Below are positions 42,539-51,666 of a stretch of DNA of 64,000 nt, piece after piece (the first letter of the stretch is position 1; the number at the start of each line of letters is the position of its first letter). The DNA is from Sulfitobacter sp. CW3 (GTDB taxonomy: Bacteria > Pseudomonadota > Alphaproteobacteria > Rhodobacterales > Rhodobacteraceae): the NCBI RefSeq assembly GCF_019392245.1, contig NZ_JAHXRL010000005.1, positions 124,001-188,000 on the forward strand, written 5' to 3'. Both the position numbers and the translations under genes were made by a program. The notes below the pieces were generated by a model, which was not told the DNA's origin, searched no databases, and saw only the letters and a list, made by a program, of their open reading frames with translations.

Positions 42539-44289
42539 GCTGCGGCCTCGGTCATCTGTGCGCGTTCAAGCCGCACAGAAAACATTGCCCCGCCGTCGTC
42601 AAGGTTCTTACCGCGAATTTTCCCGCCCAGACTTTGGACAATGCCGTAGCTGATCGACAAGCCCAGCCCCATGCCGCTGCTGCCGCCGACGGATTTGGTC
42701 GTGTAGAACGGATCGAACACCTTGTCGGGCATTTCGATCCCCGGACCTGTGTCCATGAACTGCACCAATACCGCGTCGGTCCAGTCGATATGGATCGTCA
42801 GCTTGCGCGTCTGTGCATCGGCCATGGCGTCTGCGGCATTGGTGATCAGGTTCACGAACACCTGACTTAGCCGGACCTCGCCGCCGCGCACCCACACAGG
42901 CGCGTCCGGCGGGGTATATTCCAGTGTCACACCGGCCTTGGCCAGATAGCTTTGGGTCAATTCAATCGCGCTTGCGACGACACGCGTCACGTCAACTTGG
43001 GTCTGGGGCACGCTTTCTTGTCGGGCAAATGCGCGCAGGTTCTGGATAATCCGCGCCATGCGATCAGCCATCTGAGAAATCCGCGACAGATTTTCGGTCA
43101 CCCGCTCGGGCTTGTCGCGGGCCATGAACTGACCCGCGTTTTCCGCATAGGATTTGATCGCCATCAGCGGTTGGTTCAGCTCGTGACTGATGCCCGCCGA
43201 CATTTGCCCCAACGCCGATAACTTACCCGCCTGCACCAGATCGGCCTGCGCGCGGCGCAAGGCGGCTTGGGCCTCTTCACGCTCGGCGGCCTCGCGGCGC
43301 AGTTCGGTGTTGCTGGCGTTCAGCGCGGCGGTGCGTTTGGCGACCTGACGTTCCAGTCTGACGTTCGCCTGCGACAGCGCACGGCGGCGTTCGGTTGCCA
43401 GAAAAAGCAGCGCGCCAAAGGCCAGACACAGCGCCGCCACCGCAGCCGCCTGCGACAGCGCCAAGCGGCGTGCGGGCGCGACGTCCAGCAGCACCTCGCC
43501 AATGAACCCCACGATGGGCAGCGGCGTGGTCAGATGCAGCGCCTCGTCCGGCAGATACGGGCCCCACCCCATCTGCCATATCTCATGCCCGTTGACCGAC
43601 CCGGCCTTGAACGCCAACGCCGCGCCGTCGGGCGGGATCAGGCCCAATGTGCCTTTGGGGCGCTGCCAGAACAACATTTCCGACCGATTAGAGATCTGCA
43701 CAACGCCAGCGTCATCGGTAAAAAACGCCGTCGGGTTGCTGCCGCGCCAGCCGTAATCGATGCCGTTCAGATCGGTCGACACAACCACGGCCCCCTGAAC
43801 CTGACCGGCGTCATCAAACACCGGTGCTGCGTGGAAATAGGCGCGGTCGGTCAGCGGGAGACTGGGCCCGTGCCCCCAGCCAAGTGCCCCCCGCAACGCA
43901 CGCCCCACGATGGGCAGGTCAATCAACACCTCGCCCGGCGCGCTGCGGGGGGATGCCAGAACACGGCCCGCCATATCAACCACGCGCACATCCAAGGCCG
44001 CCGATTTATCCGCCACATCTTGCAAGAAATCACGTGCGGTGCCCCGTGCCCTGCCCTGCAATACATCGCTGACCTGTGGGTGATCTGCCAGAAACACCGC
44101 CAAATCGCGATACCGCTGCAACTGCGCCACCAAACGGTCGCTGGCCACGGACAGATCGGCCTTGCCCCGCGCACTAAGCTGGTTCAGCCCCTGCCAATAG
44201 GCATAGCGCCAGACCCCTGCTGACAGGGCGGCGATGACCATCAAAAATATCAACCACGTCGCGATGCGACGACCAAGTCCGGTGTTCAT
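42535..44289 (-). CDS. dctB: DctB-type sensor histidine kinase
   Basis: 584 residues from ATG 44289: membrane helix about 13-33, periplasmic double-PAS-like domain to about 280, second helix about 290-310, coiled coil, then HisKA with GISHELNQPLMAIKSY and HATPase with NAADAMADA, DTGPGIEMP and GMGLGLSISYG. It senses C4-dicarboxylates and phosphorylates the regulator encoded next. Upstream in-frame codons to 44622 run across the start of the P450 gene and are not used. Confidence 0.9.
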   Translation of the reverse strand: MNTGLGRRIATWLIFLMVIAALSAGVWRYAYWQGLNQLSARGKADLSVASDRLVAQLQRYRDLAVFLADHPQVSDVLQGRARGTARDFLQDVADKSAALDVRVVDMAGRVLASPRSAPGEVLIDLPIVGRALRGALGWGHGPSLPLTDRAYFHAAPVFDDAGQVQGAVVVSTDLNGIDYGWRGSNPTAFFTDDAGVVQISNRSEMLFWQRPKGTLGLIPPDGAALAFKAGSVNGHEIWQMGWGPYLPDEALHLTTPLPIVGFIGEVLLDVAPARRLALSQAAAVAALCLAFGALLFLATERRRALSQANVRLERQVAKRTAALNASNTELRREAAEREEAQAALRRAQADLVQAGKLSALGQMSAGISHELNQPLMAIKSYAENAGQFMARDKPERVTENLSRISQMADRMARIIQNLRAFARQESVPQTQVDVTRVVASAIELTQSYLAKAGVTLEYTPPDAPVWVRGGEVRLSQVFVNLITNAADAMADAQTRKLTIHIDWTDAVLVQFMDTGPGIEMPDKVFDPFYTTKSVGGSSGMGLGLSISYGIVQSLGGKIRGKNLDDGGAMFSVRLERAQMTEAAA

Positions 44290-44349
44290 TCTCACAATTT
44301 GGCACAGACCGGCTTGCAAAGACCAGAGGGCGCGGTATTCCTGCGGCGT

Positions 44350-45531
44350 ATGAAAACCTTTCTCCAATCCCCGCAAGACCCTGATTTCGTGCAAAATCCC
44401 TATGCGGCCTATGCCCGTGCACGCGCCGATGGTCCGGTGCAGTATTGGGATGATTACGGAATGCTGGCCGCCTTTGATGCCGCCACCGTGCAGGCATTGT
44501 TGCGCGACAGGCGGTTGGGCCGCGAGATTCCCGTCAATCAGCGCCAGCCTGTCGCGGCGCATCTGGCCGATTTTCACGCGGTCGACCAACATTCGATGTT
44601 GGAGCTGGAACCGCCCACCCACACACGCCTGCGCGGCCTTGTGTTGCGGGCGTTTACATCACGCCGGATTGCGGGACTTGCGCCCGAGATCGAGGCGATT
44701 GCCGCTGAATTGCTGGCCACCCTGCCCCACGGCCCGTTTGATCTGATCCCTGCCTTTTGTACGCAATTGCCCGTGCGCATCATCGCGCGACTATTGGGTG
44801 TGCCCGAGGACATGTGGCCCGATCTTTTGCGCTGGTCCAACGCCATGGTTGCGATCTATCAAACCGGCCGCACCCGCGCGGTTGAGGACGCGGCCAACAG
44901 CGCCGCCGCCGATTTCACGGCGTTTTTGCGCGGCTATGTTGATCAGCGCCGCACGGACCCGCGCGATGATCTGATCACGCAGTTGATTGCCGCCGAAGAA
45001 GATGGCGAACGCCTAAGCACGGACGCGCTGATCGGGACCTGCATTTTGCTGTTGAACGCCGGGCACGAGGCAACGGTGCATGCGCTTGGCAACGGGGTCG
45101 CATGCGCGCTGGCAAATGAAACACCTTTGGCCGCATTTCAGCCCGATACCATCGCCGCCACAACCGAAGAAATCCTGCGCTATGATCCGCCGCTGCATGT
45201 GTTTGAACGCTTTGCCTATGAGGATATCGATCTGAACGGTATCATCTTGGAAAAAGGCAAGAAAATCGCGCTGGTGCTGGGGGCTGCGGGGCGTGATCCT
45301 GCGGTGTATCCAGACCCCGATCGCTTTGACCCGACGCGTCCCGTGAAACCCCATGCGGCCTTTGGCGGTGGCCTACATTTCTGCGTCGGTGCACCCTTGG
45401 CACGGCTTGAGATGCAGATCGCCCTACCCGCATTATTTGACCACGTGCCCCGCCTGCGGCTGGCCGAGGTGCCGCGCTATGCGAACACCTATCATTTTCA
45501 CAAACTCGAACGTCTGATAGTCGAGATTTAG
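44350..45531 (+). CDS. Cytochrome P450
   Basis: 393 residues, soluble. The I-helix motif AGHEAT (about 245), the K-helix EEILR, and the heme loop FGGGLHFCVGAPLARLEM with the Cys ligand near residue 351 are all present. A bacterial class I-type P450, substrate unknown. No ferredoxin or reductase gene is adjacent; the fpr at 50737 might serve it. No ribosome binding site is clear before ATG 44350. It is divergent from dctB with only 60 bp between starts. Confidence 0.93.
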   Translation: MKTFLQSPQDPDFVQNPYAAYARARADGPVQYWDDYGMLAAFDAATVQALLRDRRLGREIPVNQRQPVAAHLADFHAVDQHSMLELEPPTHTRLRGLVLRAFTSRRIAGLAPEIEAIAAELLATLPHGPFDLIPAFCTQLPVRIIARLLGVPEDMWPDLLRWSNAMVAIYQTGRTRAVEDAANSAAADFTAFLRGYVDQRRTDPRDDLITQLIAAEEDGERLSTDALIGTCILLLNAGHEATVHALGNGVACALANETPLAAFQPDTIAATTEEILRYDPPLHVFERFAYEDIDLNGIILEKGKKIALVLGAAGRDPAVYPDPDRFDPTRPVKPHAAFGGGLHFCVGAPLARLEMQIALPALFDHVPRLRLAEVPRYANTYHFHKLERLIVEI

Positions 45532-45538
45532 ATACGGC

Positions 45539-46000
45539 CTAAAGCGGCAACATGGTCGTCGACTTGATCTGCTCCATCGACAAAAGCGCGGTTACATTAT
45601 GCACCCGCACCTCTGAGATTAGGGCCTGATAGAACGCGTCATAGGCGCGCGCGTTCTTGACCCGTACCTTTAGAATATAGTCGATGTCGCCCGCCAAACG
45701 GTGTGCTTCCTGCACCTCGGGGCGGTCTTGCAGCGCCTTTAGAAACGCCGCCTGCCATTCGGCCTCGTGCTCGGATGTGCGGATCAGGACAAAGAAACAC
45801 GCCTCGAACCCCAAGGCTTCGGCGTCCAGCACAACCGTGTGCTGCCCGATCACACCCGCCTCGCGCAATTTGCGAATCCGGTTCCAAACGGGCGTCTTGG
45901 AAGACCCTACTTCACGGGCAATATCGTCCAAAGATTGGCTCGCATCCCGTTGAAGCTGCGCCAATATTTTCCGATCCACCTCGTCTATCCGAACGTCCAT
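45539..46000 (-). CDS. AsnC/Lrp family transcriptional regulator
   Basis: 153 residues: N-terminal helix-turn-helix (DRKILAQLQRDASQSLDDIA, VGSSKTPVWNRIRKLREAGVI) and C-terminal RAM domain. It is divergent from cysG with a 139-bp gap that contains a palindrome, so it probably controls the sulfur operon and itself. Confidence 0.92.
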   Translation of the reverse strand: MDVRIDEVDRKILAQLQRDASQSLDDIAREVGSSKTPVWNRIRKLREAGVIGQHTVVLDAEALGFEACFFVLIRTSEHEAEWQAAFLKALQDRPEVQEAHRLAGDIDYILKVRVKNARAYDAFYQALISEVRVHNVTALLSMEQIKSTTMLPL

Positions 46001-46050
46001 TCTGCGTATCCTTTGGTTTGTGGTCTTCTGTTCTGCCTTAGCTGTGAATT

Positions 46051-46064
46051 AGAACGTATGTTCT
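46051..46064. promoter_or_regulatory. AGAAC-GTAT-GTTCT palindrome between the Lrp-type gene and cysG
   Basis: A perfect dyad with 5-nt arms, roughly central in the divergent gap. A candidate operator for the adjacent AsnC-type regulator. Confidence 0.4.
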
Positions 46065-46139
46065 TATATGTCCAGACACCTAGCGCCATATCGGAATTAT
46101 TTCCTATATATACAACAAGCCAAGCGCAAGGACAGCATC

Positions 46140-47534
46140 ATGGATCATTTCCCAATTTTCCTTTCCACCAAAGGGCAACGTATTGTGTTGTCCGGCGGCG
46201 GTGACGCGGCACTGGCCAAGCTGCGCCTGTTGATGAAATCCCAAGCCAAGATCAGTGTCTACGCGACTGCCCCCGCGCCCGAGCTGGTCCAATGGGCCGA
46301 TGCGGGCCGGCTGACGCTGCATACCCGTGCGCTTCAGCTTGGTGATGTTCTATGCGCGAAACTGTTCTATGCCGCCGACGAAGATGCCGTGGAAGACGCC
46401 CGCACTGCCGCCATCGCACGAGCTGAGGGTGCGTTGGTCAACATCGTCGATAACCTGCACGACAGCGCCTTTATCACGCCCGCCATTGTTGACCGTGATC
46501 CCGTCACCATCGCCATCGGTACCGAAGGGGCCGCCCCCGTGCTGGCCCGCGCGATCAAGGCCGACCTAGAGGAACGCCTGCCCGCAACACTGGGTACGCT
46601 GGCGCGCATCGGTAAAGGGTTTCGCAAAGTGGCAGACGCTCTGCCCTTTGGTCGGGCGCGCCGCGATTTCTGGCGCGACTATTATTTCAACGCTGGCCCC
46701 CGTGCTGTAGCTGACGGCGAAGCGGCAGTCGGCGAGGCGCTTGATAACCTGCTGGCCGATCACCTGACCCGTGCGGCGCGCGCCGGTCACATCGCCTTTG
46801 TCGGTGGTGGCCCCGGTGATCCCGAACTTCTGACACTGAAAGCCCGCCGCGCCTTGGACGAGGCCGACGTGGTGATCTATGACCGCCTGATCAGCCCCGA
46901 GATCCTTGAGCTTGCGCGCCGCGAGGCACTGATGATCGATGTCGGCAAGGAAGGCTTCGGCCCCTCGACCGCCCAGGAAACCATCAACGATCTGCTGGTC
47001 GAACACGCGCGAAGCGGTGCCCAAGTCGTACGCCTGAAATCCGGCGATGCGACAGTGTTTGGCCGTCTGGACGAAGAAATCGACGCGGTTGATGCCCATA
47101 ATATCGGCTGGCACATCGTGCCGGGCATCACGTCAGCCTCTGCCGCTGTCGCCGCCATCGGGCAAAGCCTGACCAAGCGTGGGCGCAACGCCAGCGTCAG
47201 GTTTCTGACCGGCCACGACATGAAAGGCTTTGCCGATCACGACTGGGCTACCTTGGCGCGTCCGGGCGAAGTTGCCGCTATCTATATGGGCAAGAAATCC
47301 GCCCGTTTTATCCAAGGCCGCCTGATCATGCACGGCGCGGATCGCGCCACGCCTGTGACCGTGATCGAAAACGCCTCGCGGCCCGAACAACGCATTCTGG
47401 AAACCACGCTGGACCGTTTGCCCGCCGATCTAACCGACGCCGAGATGAACGGCCCCGCGTTGACATTCTACGGCCTTGCCCCGCGCGCGGCGGCACTGGC
47501 CTCAACAGAAATCCTGCAAGAGGAGATGGCATAA
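46140..47534 (+). CDS. cysG: Siroheme synthase CysG
   Basis: 464 residues. The N-terminal part (about 1-150) is the precorrin-2 dehydrogenase/ferrochelatase domain (Rossmann motif LSGGGDAALAKLRLL); the second half is the uroporphyrinogen-III methyltransferase (VGGGPGDPELLTLKARRALDEAD, VVIYDRLIS, GDATVFGRLDEE). It makes the siroheme of the sulfite reductase encoded next. Start ATG 46140 has AAGGA upstream. First gene of the sulfur operon. Confidence 0.94.
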   Translation: MDHFPIFLSTKGQRIVLSGGGDAALAKLRLLMKSQAKISVYATAPAPELVQWADAGRLTLHTRALQLGDVLCAKLFYAADEDAVEDARTAAIARAEGALVNIVDNLHDSAFITPAIVDRDPVTIAIGTEGAAPVLARAIKADLEERLPATLGTLARIGKGFRKVADALPFGRARRDFWRDYYFNAGPRAVADGEAAVGEALDNLLADHLTRAARAGHIAFVGGGPGDPELLTLKARRALDEADVVIYDRLISPEILELARREALMIDVGKEGFGPSTAQETINDLLVEHARSGAQVVRLKSGDATVFGRLDEEIDAVDAHNIGWHIVPGITSASAAVAAIGQSLTKRGRNASVRFLTGHDMKGFADHDWATLARPGEVAAIYMGKKSARFIQGRLIMHGADRATPVTVIENASRPEQRILETTLDRLPADLTDAEMNGPALTFYGLAPRAAALASTEILQEEMA

Positions 47535-47827
47535 TGGCCAAGCCCTTTACCCCCAAAGTTGTCACTGCAAACGCCCTGCTTGAAGGCGACGTGATCTATC
47601 AAACCGCCACCGGCTGGACCCGCGATCTGACACAAGCCGAGGTGCTGACCGACGAGGCCGATGCCGATCTGCGCATGATCGATGCCAGCCAGCAAATTGA
47701 TTTGGTCGTCGGCGTCTATCTTGCCGATGTTGACCCCGATCCGGTGCCACAGCCCGTCCATTTCCGCGAGGCGTTTCGCGCCAATGGCCCGTCAAACTAT
47801 GCCCATGGCAAACAGGAGACCCTGTAA
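47534..47827 (+). CDS. DUF2849 family protein
   Basis: 97 residues, soluble, opening AKPFTPKVVTANALLEGDVIY. The start overlaps the cysG stop (TAATG) and the end overlaps cysI in the same way. The family travels with cysI in alphaproteobacteria. A role in sulfite reductase assembly or activity is possible but not shown. Confidence 0.85.
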   Translation: MAKPFTPKVVTANALLEGDVIYQTATGWTRDLTQAEVLTDEADADLRMIDASQQIDLVVGVYLADVDPDPVPQPVHFREAFRANGPSNYAHGKQETL

Positions 47828-49491
47828 TGTATAGCTATACCGAATTCGACGACGCCTTTCTGGCCGAACGCAACGCACAATTCCGCGCGCAGGTTGAACG
47901 CCGCATCGACGGCTCCCTGACCGAGGATGAATTCAAGCCCCTGCGCCTGATGAACGGTCTTTATCTGCAACTGCACGCCTATATGCTGCGCGTGGCCATC
48001 CCCTATGGCACGCTGAACGGCACGCAAATGCACAAGCTGGCCGACATCGCAGACAAGTGGGATAAGGGCTATGGCCACTTTACCACGCGCCAGAACATCC
48101 AATACAACTGGCCGCAATTGCGCGATGTGCCGGACATGCTGGATGCACTGGCCGAGGTAAACATGCACGCGATCCAGACCTCTGGTAACACCATCCGCAA
48201 CGTAACGGCCGACCATTTCGCCGGTGCCGCCGCAGACGAGGTCGCCGACCCGCGCCCCGTGGCCGAACTGATCCGTCAATGGTCAACCGATCACCCCGAA
48301 TTCCAGTTCCTGCCGCGTAAATTCAAGGTCGCCGTTTCCGGTGCCCCCCATGACCGCGCCGTGATCAAAGCCCATGACATCGGGTTGCAAATCGTTGAAC
48401 AGGACGGCGTGCTTGGCTTTCAGGTAATCGTTGGCGGCGGCCTTGGCCGCACCCCGATGATCGGCAAGGTGCTCTATGATTTCGTCGCAAGCGAAGACCT
48501 GCTGCCCACCCTCGAAGCTATCGTGTCGGTTTACAACCTGCTGGGCCGCCGCGATAATAAATACAAGGCACGCATCAAGATCACCGTGCACGAAAACGGC
48601 ATCGAAGACATCCGCGCCCGTGTTGACGCACGCTATGCGCTGATCCGCCCGCAGTTCACCGGCGTAGACCAACAGATGCTTGCCCGGATCGAAGCGGATT
48701 TTGCCCAACCAACATTCAAGACCGCCCCACTAGACGCCTATACCGCGGCCTATGACAGCGATCCCGTCTTCCGCAGCTGGGCCGATACAAATCTGGCCGA
48801 CCACCACGCGCCGGGCTATGCGATTGTATCCATCAGCCTCAAGGCCCATGGCGCGACGCCCGGCGATGCAACCGCTCACCAGATGCATGTGATGGCTGAC
48901 CTTGCGGCTCAATATGGCCATGATGAACTCCGCATCAGCCACGAGCAAAACGTGATCCTGCCCCATGTGCACCGCGCCGACCTGCCGGCCCTGCACGCCG
49001 CGCTGAAATGCGCGGGGCTTGCCACGGCAAACATCGGGCTGATCTCCGATATCATCGCCTGCCCCGGCATGGATTACTGCGCGCTGGCCACGGCCCGCTC
49101 GATCCCGATCGCGCAGGAAATCGCGACCCGCTTTGATGAACTCAAGCTGGAACACGAGGTCGGCCCGCTCAAGATTAAAATCTCGGGCTGTATTAACGCC
49201 TGTGGTCACCACCACGTGGGTCATATCGGTATCCTTGGCCTTGATCGCGCAGGCGTCGAAAACTACCAGATCACTCTGGGCGGTGACGGCACCCAAGACG
49301 CGGCCATCGGCGAGCGCGCCGGCCCCGGTTTCTCGGCGGATGAAATCATCCCCGCCATTGAACGTCTGGTGCGCGGCTATCTCGACCTGCGCAGCGAATC
49401 CACTGAAACGTTCTTGCAAACCTACCGCCGTCTTGGGTTGGCCCCTTTCAAGGCCGCCCTTTATCCGGAAGCCCGTGCCAATGCCGCGTGA
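47827..49491 (+). CDS. cysI: Nitrite/sulfite reductase (siroheme, 4Fe-4S)
   Basis: 554 residues with the two-fold sulfite reductase fold. The siroheme/4Fe-4S cysteines lie in CPGMDYCALATARS and KISGCINACGHHHVGHIG near residues 410 and 455. It reduces sulfite to sulfide with six electrons; context with cysH points to sulfate assimilation rather than nitrite. No cysJ flavoprotein gene is present; the ferredoxin-NADP reductase at the end of the operon is the likely electron source. Confidence 0.93.
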   Translation: MYSYTEFDDAFLAERNAQFRAQVERRIDGSLTEDEFKPLRLMNGLYLQLHAYMLRVAIPYGTLNGTQMHKLADIADKWDKGYGHFTTRQNIQYNWPQLRDVPDMLDALAEVNMHAIQTSGNTIRNVTADHFAGAAADEVADPRPVAELIRQWSTDHPEFQFLPRKFKVAVSGAPHDRAVIKAHDIGLQIVEQDGVLGFQVIVGGGLGRTPMIGKVLYDFVASEDLLPTLEAIVSVYNLLGRRDNKYKARIKITVHENGIEDIRARVDARYALIRPQFTGVDQQMLARIEADFAQPTFKTAPLDAYTAAYDSDPVFRSWADTNLADHHAPGYAIVSISLKAHGATPGDATAHQMHVMADLAAQYGHDELRISHEQNVILPHVHRADLPALHAALKCAGLATANIGLISDIIACPGMDYCALATARSIPIAQEIATRFDELKLEHEVGPLKIKISGCINACGHHHVGHIGILGLDRAGVENYQITLGGDGTQDAAIGERAGPGFSADEIIPAIERLVRGYLDLRSESTETFLQTYRRLGLAPFKAALYPEARANAA

Positions 49492-50266
49492 CGCTCTCAT
49501 TCCAAATGGACAAAAAATCCTCCCCGAAGGGCCGGATCGCGTCGCACAGCTGACCGCGCAAGTGGATGCGCTGAACGATCAACTGCGCCATCACAGCGCC
49601 ACGGATGTGCTGCGCGCGGCGATTGAACATGTGCCAAACCTCGCGCTGGTGTCCAGTTTTGGCGCGGAATCGGTAGCCTTGCTGCATCTGGCGGCGATGG
49701 TGAAACGCGATCTGCCGGTCGTGTTCATCGACACCGAAATGCTGTTTGCCGAAACGCTGGTCTATCAGCACGAGCTGGCCGAACGTTTGGGCCTGCGCAA
49801 CATCCAGACCATACGTGCCGCAGACATCGCGGACAAAGACCCCGACGGCACGTTGCACCTGCGCGACACTGATGCCTGCTGCGCGCTTCGCAAAACCTTT
49901 CCCTTGCAGACCGCCCTCGAAGGGTTCGACGGCTGGGTCACGGGTCGCAAACGGTTCCAATCTGGCACCCGCGCGTCGCTCCCGTTTTTCGAGGTCGAAA
50001 CCCCGCCAAATGCGCCTGCGCGGATCAAGGTGAACCCGCTGGCCCATTGGCAGGCATCAGACGTGTCTGATTATATTGATGAAAACCGCCTGCCTCGGCA
50101 TCCGCTGGTGGCCCAGGGGTATCCCAGCATCGGCTGCGCGCCCTGCACATCAAAGGTCAAACCCGGCGAAGACCCCCGCGCAGGGCGTTGGCGCAACAGT
50201 GAAAAAGAAGAATGCGGCATCCATTTTGTCGACGGTAAAATGGTGCGGATAGGAGCAGACACATGA
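49481..50266 (+). CDS. cysH: Adenylyl-sulfate / phosphoadenylyl-sulfate reductase
   Basis: 261 residues; starts 11 nt before the cysI stop. Landmarks: SSFGAESVALLHLAA, ACCALRKTFPL and GCAPCT, the two Cys pairs that bind a [4Fe-4S] cluster in the APS-reductase type, and catalytic Cys in KEECGIHF. It reduces activated sulfate to sulfite. The cluster ligands favour APS as substrate. Confidence 0.93.
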   Translation: MPRDALIPNGQKILPEGPDRVAQLTAQVDALNDQLRHHSATDVLRAAIEHVPNLALVSSFGAESVALLHLAAMVKRDLPVVFIDTEMLFAETLVYQHELAERLGLRNIQTIRAADIADKDPDGTLHLRDTDACCALRKTFPLQTALEGFDGWVTGRKRFQSGTRASLPFFEVETPPNAPARIKVNPLAHWQASDVSDYIDENRLPRHPLVAQGYPSIGCAPCTSKVKPGEDPRAGRWRNSEKEECGIHFVDGKMVRIGADT

Positions 50267-50664
50267 CACAATTGGTAACCGATCAGGGTTTTGTTGCAGA
50301 CGACTGGACAGCCGGTTTCACGGCAATGGACTGCGCGAATGACGCGGCCTCGCTTGATGTACCGTCAGACGCGCAGCCGGATGACATCCAGCTTACGTCG
50401 ACCTTGCAGATGATCCGTATTGATTTCCCCAGCTCGGCCGACGGTCGCGGGTTCACAATCGCACGCAACCTGCGTCTGCGTGGCTATACCGGACGTCTGC
50501 GTGCCCACGGCCATGTTTTGGCCGATCAATACGCCATGGCCAGACGTTCAGGCTTTGACGAGGTCGAGATCAATGATGATCTGGCCGCGCGTCAGCCGCA
50601 GGATCAATGGCTGGCCCGCGCCAACTGGCAAAGCCATGACTATCAGACGCGGCTGCGTGGCTAA
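50263..50664 (+). CDS. DUF934 family protein
   Basis: 133 residues, soluble, with the core IDFPSSADGRGFTIARNLRL typical of DUF934. Coupled to cysH by an ATGA overlap. These genes are common in sulfite-reductase operons, but no activity is established that I can name. Confidence 0.85.
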   Translation: MTQLVTDQGFVADDWTAGFTAMDCANDAASLDVPSDAQPDDIQLTSTLQMIRIDFPSSADGRGFTIARNLRLRGYTGRLRAHGHVLADQYAMARRSGFDEVEINDDLAARQPQDQWLARANWQSHDYQTRLRG

Positions 50665-50736
50665 GACCGGCCTTTTCCCTCCCCCCCACTTGCCCCTATA
50701 CAAAGGACGGCGGGCCAATTGCCTGTCGATGAAATA

Positions 50737-51585
50737 ATGACCGAGCAGACAATCGTGCCCCAAACTGACGCCAAACCCGTACCCACCTTGCCCGACGCTC
50801 AAACCGTCACTTCCGTAAAACACTGGACGGATCGGTTGTTTTCCTTCCGCGTGTCACGCCCCGCATCGCTGCGGTTCAGGTCGGGTGAATTCGTGATGAT
50901 CGGCCTGATGGGCGATCCGGACCCGAAAACAGGCAAGCAAAAGCCGTTGCTGCGCGCCTATTCCATCGCCTCGCCGTCATGGGACGAAGAGTTGGAGTTT
51001 TATTCGATCAAGGTGCAAGACGGTCCTTTGACCTCGAAATTGCAGCATATCCAGCCTGGTGACCAGATTATCCTGCGACCCAAGCCTGTTGGCACGCTTG
51101 TGCATGACGCGCTGTTGCCCGGCAAACGTTTGTGGCTGTTTGCCACAGGCACCGGTTTCGCGCCCTTTGCGTCGCTCCTGCGCGAGCCTGAAACCTATGA
51201 GAACTTTGATCAAGTCATCGTCACGCACACCGTGCGCGATCTGGCCGAGCTGGATTACAGCCGCAGCCTGATCGAAGAAATCCAGAACGACGAGATGATG
51301 CACGAACTGATCGGCAAGGATAATCTGGCCAAGATCGTTTACTATCCAACCACCACCCGTGAACAAAGCCCCAAGATGGGCCGCATCACCACCCTGCTGG
51401 AGGACGGGACCGTCTTTGCAGATCTTGGCATTGACGGGATCAACGCAGAAACAGACCGTGGCATGGTCTGCGGCAGCCTTGGCTTTAACAAAGACATCAA
51501 AGAAGTCCTTGAAGGGTTTGGTCTGGAAGAAGGGGCCAATTCGGACCCCAAGCACTACGTGGTCGAAAAGGCCTTTGTCGGCTAA
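50737..51585 (+). CDS. fpr: Ferredoxin--NADP reductase
   Basis: 282 residues. FAD-binding region RSGEFVMIGL and RAYSIASP near 60-85, NADP-binding region LFATGTGFAPFASLLREP near 130, and the C-terminal aromatic area. An in-frame TTG 18 nt upstream has a better ribosome binding site (AAAGGACGG), but the ATG opening MTEQ is what I expect for the family, so the start is uncertain. It would pass NADPH electrons to ferredoxin for CysI and other enzymes. Confidence 0.92.
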   Translation: MTEQTIVPQTDAKPVPTLPDAQTVTSVKHWTDRLFSFRVSRPASLRFRSGEFVMIGLMGDPDPKTGKQKPLLRAYSIASPSWDEELEFYSIKVQDGPLTSKLQHIQPGDQIILRPKPVGTLVHDALLPGKRLWLFATGTGFAPFASLLREPETYENFDQVIVTHTVRDLAELDYSRSLIEEIQNDEMMHELIGKDNLAKIVYYPTTTREQSPKMGRITTLLEDGTVFADLGIDGINAETDRGMVCGSLGFNKDIKEVLEGFGLEEGANSDPKHYVVEKAFVG

Positions 51586-51610
51586 ACGCCCCTACCCTGC
51601 AGACATGAAA

Positions 51611-51642
51611 AAACCGCGCCCTCTTACGAAGGCGCGGTTTTC
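51611..51642. terminator. Bidirectional terminator of fpr and the Ala-rich gene
   Basis: ACCGCGCC/GGCGCGGT stem with A-run left and TTTTCTT right, between convergent genes. Confidence 0.8.
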
Positions 51643-51666
51643 TTGTTTCAGGCTGATCGGATCAGA

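Noticed and set aside
44300..44317. TGGCAC...TTGC resembling a sigma-54 promoter near the P450 start
   Set aside because: The spacing between GG and GC is 13 instead of 10 bases.
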